Shown here in pieces: positions 57,908 to 64,000 of a stretch of 64,000 bases of DNA. The stretch lies in the NCBI GenBank assembly GCA_036346375.1, contig CM070500.1, positions 84,920,437 through 84,984,436 on the forward strand, in the 5' to 3' direction. The notes below the pieces were generated by a model. That model was not told where the DNA came from and did not search any database. It worked only from the letters and a program-made list of their open reading frames with translations. The DNA is from Guadua angustifolia. Lineage: Eukaryota; Streptophyta; Magnoliopsida; Poales; Poaceae. The translations under genes and the position numbers were made by a program. Positions within the stretch are counted from its first letter, which is position 1. Each line of letters begins with the position of its first letter.

Positions 57908-59915
57908 ATCAATTGGTGGTCCGTCCCTACGCTATCCGTATAAGCGAAGGATGAAATTGAGCGACAATGTTCCGCCATGCCAGAGTATCATTCGTCCTCG
58001 TTCACCCTTTTCCTCTTGATTTTATTAGTCAAAAAGCAGATGGGACTTGGCCGTAGCCGACTACGAGAAATTGAATGCACACAAATCAAGGATAAGTTTC
58101 CCATCCGTAGTAGAAGGTTATTAGACGTTCGTGGCCTTCTTCACTAACTCGATCTTGCTGGTACCATCAGTCGTATGCATGAGGGGATATCCACAAGGCG
58201 GCTTTTGAACACATCATGGGCATTTTGAGTTTCTCGTTTTCATGGCCCTTTTGGCCTTGTCGAATTGCTTTCGTTTTCCTTACATTTTTTCGAGACCAAA
58301 TTGCGGGGATAAACCTTTTCCCAAAAGAAACTTTTAAACGGGTGGTTTTGTCCTCGTTATTTCTTGATGGGGATATATTGGGTTTTGGGATCCGGGGCCA
58401 GGGCGCCATTTTTTACCAATTTTTCCTGGCGTTTTTTGTTGGGGGGGTTTTTAAAACGGTTCAAACCTTTTTGGGGAGTCCCAGCGTTGGTCCGGTTTTC
58501 AACCGGCCACCATTGCCTTCACAAAACTTCGCCCGCCAAAAGTTGGCGGCTTTGAAAGGGTTTCGGGATCAAACGATCGGCATTTGGGGCCTTATTATGG
58601 GGTCAAAATTTATCGTCCCCGGTCGCGACCTCTTCCTTTGCCTTTGGGGCCCCCGCAACAACATTTGGGCCATGGGTAGATTTCCTGGAATCAAACGGGC
58701 GGCCGGCGGGGATTTCCCGGGACAATGCACTTTTGGGTATTCGGCGCTCCGAGGAAATGGGCGTCGCCCCAACCGGTGTTCGTGGTCGGGCGCCCAAACC
58801 AATTCCATGGGAACGTCCCGACGGGGCGGCCATTGGGGCCTCGGATTCTCACCCAAACCCGACCTTTGTGCGCCGCCCCCTAATTTGCCATTATTGTTCG
58901 GTATACAAACGGGGCAAAAACACTTACCGGGTGCCCGACTTTTATTGGGGAAAGCGTCGGAATGGCTTTCCCGGCGAAATTTGTCAGCCCAAACAAAGTG
59001 AGCCCTTCGTTGGGAGGCCCTGCTGCGGGCCATTCCCGGCTTTGGCGGTTCCATATTTTATTCGGGATTACCCAAGTGGGTAAAACCTTTTTGGTTGCTG
59101 GACCTTTTATGAACCGGTCCCGACCAACAACGCTGGCGGTGGCCAATTTTTCGACGGTGGTTCCGGCTGGAGCCTGTGCGGACCGTCCGGATTTGCATTC
59201 CGGGGATTTTAAGCGTTGTGGTAACTTTTTTGTTGCTTAACCCTCGGGCCAAGCGGGCCGAGGTGGGTGCAAACCATCGAGTGTTTACCTTTTTAACATG
59301 GATAAGCCAAAACTTGGGTTAATGGCACCATGGGAGTTTTGCTTTAAACTTCCTTTCATTCCCCACGGATGGCGCCCGAGTTGGTTTATGGCGTCCACCT
59401 CCACCTTTGGTACCATATCACAGGCACCACTAGTGTTGATAAGGTCGATTGTCCTTCGTGGGCGGGGGATGAATTGCTTCAAGTGGCCAAGCATCATTTA
59501 TCTAAACCGCACGGAGAAACAACGCTATGACCAAGGCCAAGGGCGTGCGGTTCAAAGTGGAGGGGGTTTGTAAAACTTACAATTCGACAACAAGCTCGGA
59601 CATACTTCATTCCTGGCCCTCCCGTTTTCACGGCCCTATCTGGTCAAGCAGTCGGGGTTGCCTACCCTTGCCTTCCAAAGTGATTCCCGCATTCACAATG
59701 TGTTCCATGTTTCCCTCCTCAAAATTCAAGGGCGCCTCGGTTCTCCACGGCCCTCCCGGAACCAGCCTTCTTAGGAGCCGGGTGAACCGCTCGATTGTTG
59801 GCTCGGGGTTTGTGAGCGGACAACGCCCGGTTCCTCGTGCGATGGGCGGGGAAAAATGATGGCCTTCGTGGGAGGATCTGTGCTCCTCCGGCGACTTATC
59901 CTCATTCAAGCTTGA
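57908..59915 (+). repeat. Second, degraded copy of the Gypsy internal region
   Basis: From GGTGGTCCGTCCCTACG the sequence follows 54757-57430 in the same order and orientation (RT, RNase H, integrase, GATWED region) but is shorter by about 650 bp through many small deletions. At 58235-59250 it also has extra bases inflating homopolymers, such as long runs of G and T. These patterns look like poor base calling as much as decay. Confidence 0.7.
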
Positions 59916-60583
59916 ATTGAATTATTAGGTAACTTTGTTTTTTAAAGTGAATTCTGTTTGCAATGAGAATATGATGCTGCCTAATGAGTGTGATTTACTT
60001 ATCCTTAGAAATCATGGAGATGACTATAATGGGTGGAATATGAGAAGGAATGCTACAAGACGAAGGGCCACAAGAAGGATTCAAAGCCTAGCCTAGGCCG
60101 ACGACTTCAACTCCTCTCCCTAGCAGCCACCCCTTCCACAAGCCCACCGGGCTGGCCCAACTATATTTGAAATCCTTCATAACATGGTGCTATGCCACCT
60201 TTGCCAATTGGATTTCAACCCATGTAATAGGAAGGTCCAGGAGAGACGTCTAGGAGGAGTTTGTGTCTGTGTCCACCTCCTGGTGCACCCCTTTAGAAGC
60301 TTATTTAAGTTAGCCGAGCTCCCTTATGAGACTTGGGTTTTGTTAAATTAGTTTTACACGTGAAACTTCTGTGTTCTTCACTTGAGTCAACTAGACCAAC
60401 TGTCAAGACCGCTATTGGAACTTCAACACTTATCCTTAATCCATATTCGTAATTTTAGATTGCTTTTGCTTTGTTCTTGCTTGCTTTTCGGTTGCTTGCA
60501 AGAATTAGTCTTCGTGATCAGGTCAATTGAGATTTGGCACGATTGATAACAATTTATAGTTTGGTTCAACGATTGCTTGGCGT
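59916..60583. mobile_element. Unclassified LTR-like sequence
   Basis: Features resembling grass LTR or leader sequence: CCATGTAATAGGAAGGTCCA, a promoter-like TTATTTAAG near 60300, and TTGCTTGCAAGAATTAGTCT with TTCGTGATCAGG. It resumes after the hAT element (62476-62515) and abuts the PMD gene. Its termini are not fixed. Confidence 0.4.
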
Positions 60584-62467
60584 CAGGGGCGGAGCCCAAT
60601 GGGGCCTACAGTGCAGTGCGGGGTAAAAAAAATTAGTAGTGATTGCTATAGGCCCATTAACTGCACCACAAAGAAAGAAGGTGGGCACCGAGTCAACCGA
60701 TGAGCCAGCCGTCGCCGTTTGAGGTGCGGTCGAGCGTCACCCGTCGTCGGAGGAAGCGGATGACTCGTCCGCCAACCACCATCACGGCCTACTCTTGCCG
60801 ACACCTTTCGCCTAGCAGCGGGCCCGCAGCATGGGCTACCGCCTCCTCTGTTGGCTAACATCTGGCGTCTGTAGCGGACAAGGGCAACCTGATCGCGTCG
60901 CAATGCGTGCCATGTGCGCTTGCGGCCTCAACCTCGGCATGGCGGCTGCCCTCACCTCGGCCTGTGAAGTGCGCTGGTGCTCTTTGAAATGCAGTGCTGA
61001 TGTGATTATGTGAAGTGATGTGATACTATGATGTGATCGCATCTTTGCATGCATGAGCATGAATCATTATTTGCTTGTTGGATGTTGCGATCTTGTAGAC
61101 TTGCATGAGTTGCATCGATGGATCGATGAGGGCCCGGACGGCCGGTGATCCGTGATCCGTCGTTGATCGATATTCAGATCAATATTACGTATTTACAGTA
61201 TTCGGTAGGTATTCTATATTTGGGTGTCGGTATTTTTTCTGGGCGTAATTCAGTTATCGGTAAATTTATTTAAAAATATCATTCAATTGAACTGATAGGT
61301 AAATTCATGGAGAGATTTTTTAAAAAAAAGCACCGTCTGAGATGGGGCAACAAATGCTAGAAATTCATATATAGAAGATAATGGAAATTGTGACTACCCA
61401 TGGAGATCAACTCAAGCTGGTAGGAGGAGATTCAATATGATCTGGCAAAAGAAAAAGAATAGATGCTTACCATCCTAATGTGAGAGATTTTGTAAGAAGA
61501 AGGTATTTAGAAAATGGCCCATGCCGACCTCGCACTTTTGATTTTCTATATACACAGTTTGGAGATAAAAATAGAAGGTTCAATGTGGAAAGGTTTGATG
61601 AGTTTGGGAGCTAGCTTGAGTATAGCAAGTCTAAAGACAGAGCACATTGCTTTTGTTGTTTCTTATTTTGATAGTCGCTTCAATGAGCTCGCCTCTAACT
61701 TGCTTGTTTGGTCATCTTCTTTGAGCCCAAGAGACTCATTTCATGATTTTAGTGTGGATAATCTGATAAATTTGGCTAAACTGTACCCTAATGATTTTGA
61801 TCATATGGAATTGAGAGATCTCAATCATAATCTCTGTCTCTACATTGTTGATATACGAGCTGATGGTCGATTCTCCAACATACAAACTATTGGGGAACTT
61901 TCTCAAAAATGGTCGAGACAAAGAAACATCCTTGCTATCCTTTATTCTATCGACTTTTGAAGCTAGTATTGGTATTACTGTCACCACGACCCATTGCCGA
62001 GAGATCCTTTTACGCCATGAGGATTGTGAAAACATATTTGAGTAACCGTATAAGTGATGATTTCATGAGTGATAGTCTCATTTGTTATGTGGAGAAAGAA
62101 GAAATGAAGAAAGTAGCAGATGATGCACGTCGTTAATCAATTTATGAATTTGAAAGAACAAAAATACTAAGAGGTAATGCATTTATTTTTATTATGTCAA
62201 TATCATCTACATTTTTAAAAGTCTAATTCATCATATTCTCACTTTTATAGGCTATTGCGATTGCTTGATTCAAATGTTGGATGAATATTATCGGTGTTTT
62301 CCCTCTTTTTGGTAAGAATCTACATACTTGGCCTTTTAATATGTGTATCAGTGTATCACTATATATTCTCTTTGCTTTTCACGGTATTAATTAGTGGCTT
62401 CGTGCTACAAACATATGTGATCGTAAAATGGTGCACCGGGGTTATTTTCGTTCTAGTTCCGCCCCTG
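60584..62467 (+). mobile_element. hAT transposon, internally deleted
   Basis: The termini CAGGGGCGGAGCC and, reversed, CAGGGGCGGAACT form short TIRs. The 8-bp target CTTGGCGT is exact at 60576-60583 and 62468-62475, the size expected for hAT. Only the C-terminal half of a transposase is present, so the 1884-bp copy is non-autonomous. It lies inside LTR-like sequence. Confidence 0.9.
61514..62136 (+). pseudogene. hAT transposase C-terminal part
   Basis: The first frame (61514-61960) has KTEHIAFVVSYFDSRFNELA, WSSSLSPRDSFHDF, LAKLYPNDFDHME and a stop after LAILYSIDF. After a frameshift the hAT dimerisation region appears: LLKLVLVLLSPRPIAERSFY, AMRIVKTYLSNRISDDFMSD and SLICYVEKEEMKK, ending at 62136. 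This is the zinc-finger/hAT-dimerisation type common in plants. The catalytic N-terminal part and zinc finger are missing. Confidence 0.85.
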
Positions 62468-62526
62468 CTTGGCGTCGGTCATATTTCAGTCGATAGCTTG
62501 GATCGTAAGGGTTGTCTTTATGAATT

Positions 62527-62728
62527 AGCCTCATCACTGACACTTGAGGATGTCAGCTACCTTTTGGGCTTTTCATGCACTGGGGATGCGGTTGTGCCTC
62601 AGGATGTCGATCCGGGGTGGCGTACTGAGCTGCTCGGTAGGTTTGACAGAGTGCTACCTGAGGAGGTAGCCTACTCAGCGTTCTCTAGTGTGCATGGTCC
62701 AATGCAGAAGTGGTTCACATAGTTCTAC
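62527..62728 (+). pseudogene. Plant mobile domain gene, middle part
   Basis: ASSLTLEDVSYLLGFSCTGD (62527 on) continues the PMD block that broke off after GEM at 53742; then VVPQDVDPGWRTELLGRFD and GPMQKWFT. A TAG lies at 62720-62722, followed by a GTACGT donor at 62729. The reading frame is otherwise open. Confidence 0.75.
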
Positions 62729-62810
62729 GTACGTATGAATTCATTTGGATATTTCTATTTTGTTTTGCATTTCCATTATCGTACACACCATTATGTTATG
62801 CAACCGAAGA

Positions 62811-62892
62811 GGATAGTGGACAGAGCGGGGGACTACATCGTGCAGTGTCACTTCAAGGCATACATGCTATGGTTCTTTGGCTAGGTCATGTT
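62811..62892 (+). pseudogene. Plant mobile domain gene, third piece
   Basis: After a plausible acceptor (CAACCGAAGAG), the frame reads VDRAGDYIVQCHFKAYMLWF, then FG, a TAG stop where Trp is expected, and VMF. It matches the PMD segment around RAYIL. It is cut off by the LTR at 62893. Confidence 0.65.
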
Positions 62893-64000
62893 TGTTGGGG
62901 AACGCGGTATGCTACGCTAGCACAAATTAAAATTTCTACCGCATAACCAGAAAAGCTACTACGCAAAGAAAGGATCCGCAGATGGATTACCACTAGGCGC
63001 CGCGATTGCGGAATCCTTCGCGTTGGTGTAGTGGATCGTCCTCGCCGTGGATCGTCCTCACGCGGATCGTCCTCGCTGCGGATCGTCCTCGCTGCGGTTC
63101 ATCCTCACCGCGCCCGCGATGCAGCAAAGATCACCACGCCGATCCCACACGTCCGGGATGGAACGCGCGTGCGTTGGCGTGCAAGCACCATGTCGCTTCG
63201 GCAAGGGCAATGAGAGGTGGAGGCTAGGGTTACGGGCGTGAACAACATCATGCACGTCCACCTTCTCCTCTCCTTATATAGCCACGCTGACGAAACCTAA
63301 GCCAGGGCCCATCGGTAGCGTTAAGCCCACGAGGTCCATTAATTACGGATCCAATCCGAATTAATGCGTCGACTTTATTAAGTGTGTGACCACATGAGGT
63401 TTATGTACATTTGGACATAGATTTGAAAAACCCTTTTCCAATCCAATAGTAGTAGCGGTTCCTTGCGAGCATGCCAACTCCCAAACGCATATGATCAAAT
63501 CAGATAGAACCTTTCAAAAGTACTCATGTCATAATCTCTTTGCCAAACTATATGAAGATCGAACTCAAGGCGAGAAGTATGTCATCCTTTGACAGTTCAA
63601 TCCATCTCTCGTATTAAGTGATATATTAATAAGTTGTGATTGACTTCTCAATCACGGCATGGCCATACACTTCCTAATCATATCACACGAGTGGTCTGAA
63701 CATATATATCTGTTATCTGGGAGTGGCAAATTCCATCTTGATTGCTCACTTCCCTCTGCATGTTTCATAGCAAACATGAAAGCTACCTTTATAACTATCA
63801 GGTTAGGAAATAGTGTTTAGTGGCCCCAAGGTAAACTATTACACATGTAGGGAATGTGACAATCTCAGGTCTAAGGATCATACATCCACTATGTATGAGA
63901 TACTAATCGATGACACATAAGAATGTAACATTCTCGCAGTGTCCCATTGAGAGTCTATCTAACCCATGTTCTTCATCATGAGTAGGGATGAAAGCGGATA
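62893..64000 (+). mobile_element. LTR (TGTTGGGGAACG start), runs off the window
   Basis: TGTTGGGGAACGCGGTATGC is a start seen in grass LTR retrotransposons. The body has GGATCGTCCTCGCTGCGG-type tandem units (63028-63110), a TATATAG near 63276, then AGTGTGTGACCACATGAGG. The element continues past 64000, so neither the other LTR nor the target duplication can be checked; the left flank 5-mer is ATGTT. Confidence 0.6.
63026..63112 (+). repeat. Short tandem repeat GGATCGTCCTCGC
   Basis: Five imperfect units of GGATCGTCCTCGCNGC spaced about 18 bp lie in the LTR. They give spurious short frames. Confidence 0.75.

Noticed and set aside
60646..61060. GC-rich frames inside the hAT element
   Set aside because: Short, overlapping and on both strands; no hAT domain, possibly filler left by internal deletion.

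Overview
The window is nuclear DNA from a monocot, almost certainly a grass (Poaceae). The evidence is intron-rich plant genes with GC-rich first exons, palindrome-rich Sirevirus-type copia LTRs with the CACCCCCCTCTAGGCG end box, plant-mobile-domain (PMD) Mutator elements, chromodomain Ty3/Gypsy elements and RTE and L1 LINEs. No prokaryotic or organellar feature was seen. Only two host genes look intact, both on the + strand: a 13-exon WW-domain DEAD-box RNA helicase (10871-14944, 706 aa predicted, RH14/DRH1 type) and a 13-exon ALG3 dolichyl-P-mannose mannosyltransferase (44892-51502, 433 aa predicted). Broken host genes are a phosphoenolpyruvate/phosphate-translocator-like fragment (17362-18272, minus) and some unrecognised fragments.

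Layout. 1-8500: three Sirevirus-type LTRs (two with exact 5-bp target duplications, one reversed); the third, 3.26 kb, splits an L1-type LINE. 10040-10341: a 302-bp Mutator-like MITE upstream of the helicase. 10871-15350: helicase gene. 15560-17360: AT-rich spacer with three tandem repeats. 17362-23890: transporter fragment, then a Ty3/Gypsy element with both LTRs and a CGGAC target duplication. 25394-34500: Helitron-like 5' ends, gene fragments, a short non-LTR insertion that itself holds a 4.8-kb MULE, and a solo LTR at 33448-34360. 35188-44586: a 9.4-kb MULE with TIRs and a 10-bp target duplication, carrying a MuDR-type transposase, a PMD gene, a possible GRF zinc finger and subterminal tandem repeats, all with many frameshifts. 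44892-51502: ALG3, with a 3.2-kb antisense RTE LINE in intron 7. 52361-64000: a decayed PMD relic interrupted by a Gypsy remnant, an apparent second, poor-quality copy of that remnant, a deleted hAT element with an 8-bp target duplication, and a further LTR.

Most of the window is therefore nested transposons around two housekeeping genes, with Mutator-type elements sitting within about 550 bp upstream of both. Many insertion junctions can be fixed to the base by target-site duplications. The least explained structures are the arrays of variable-arm palindromes with a constant TGTGT spacer in the 3333-6591 LTR, the symmetric micro-exon series at the 3' end of the helicase gene, and the PMD-bearing MULE whose termini look well preserved while its genes are riddled with small indels.
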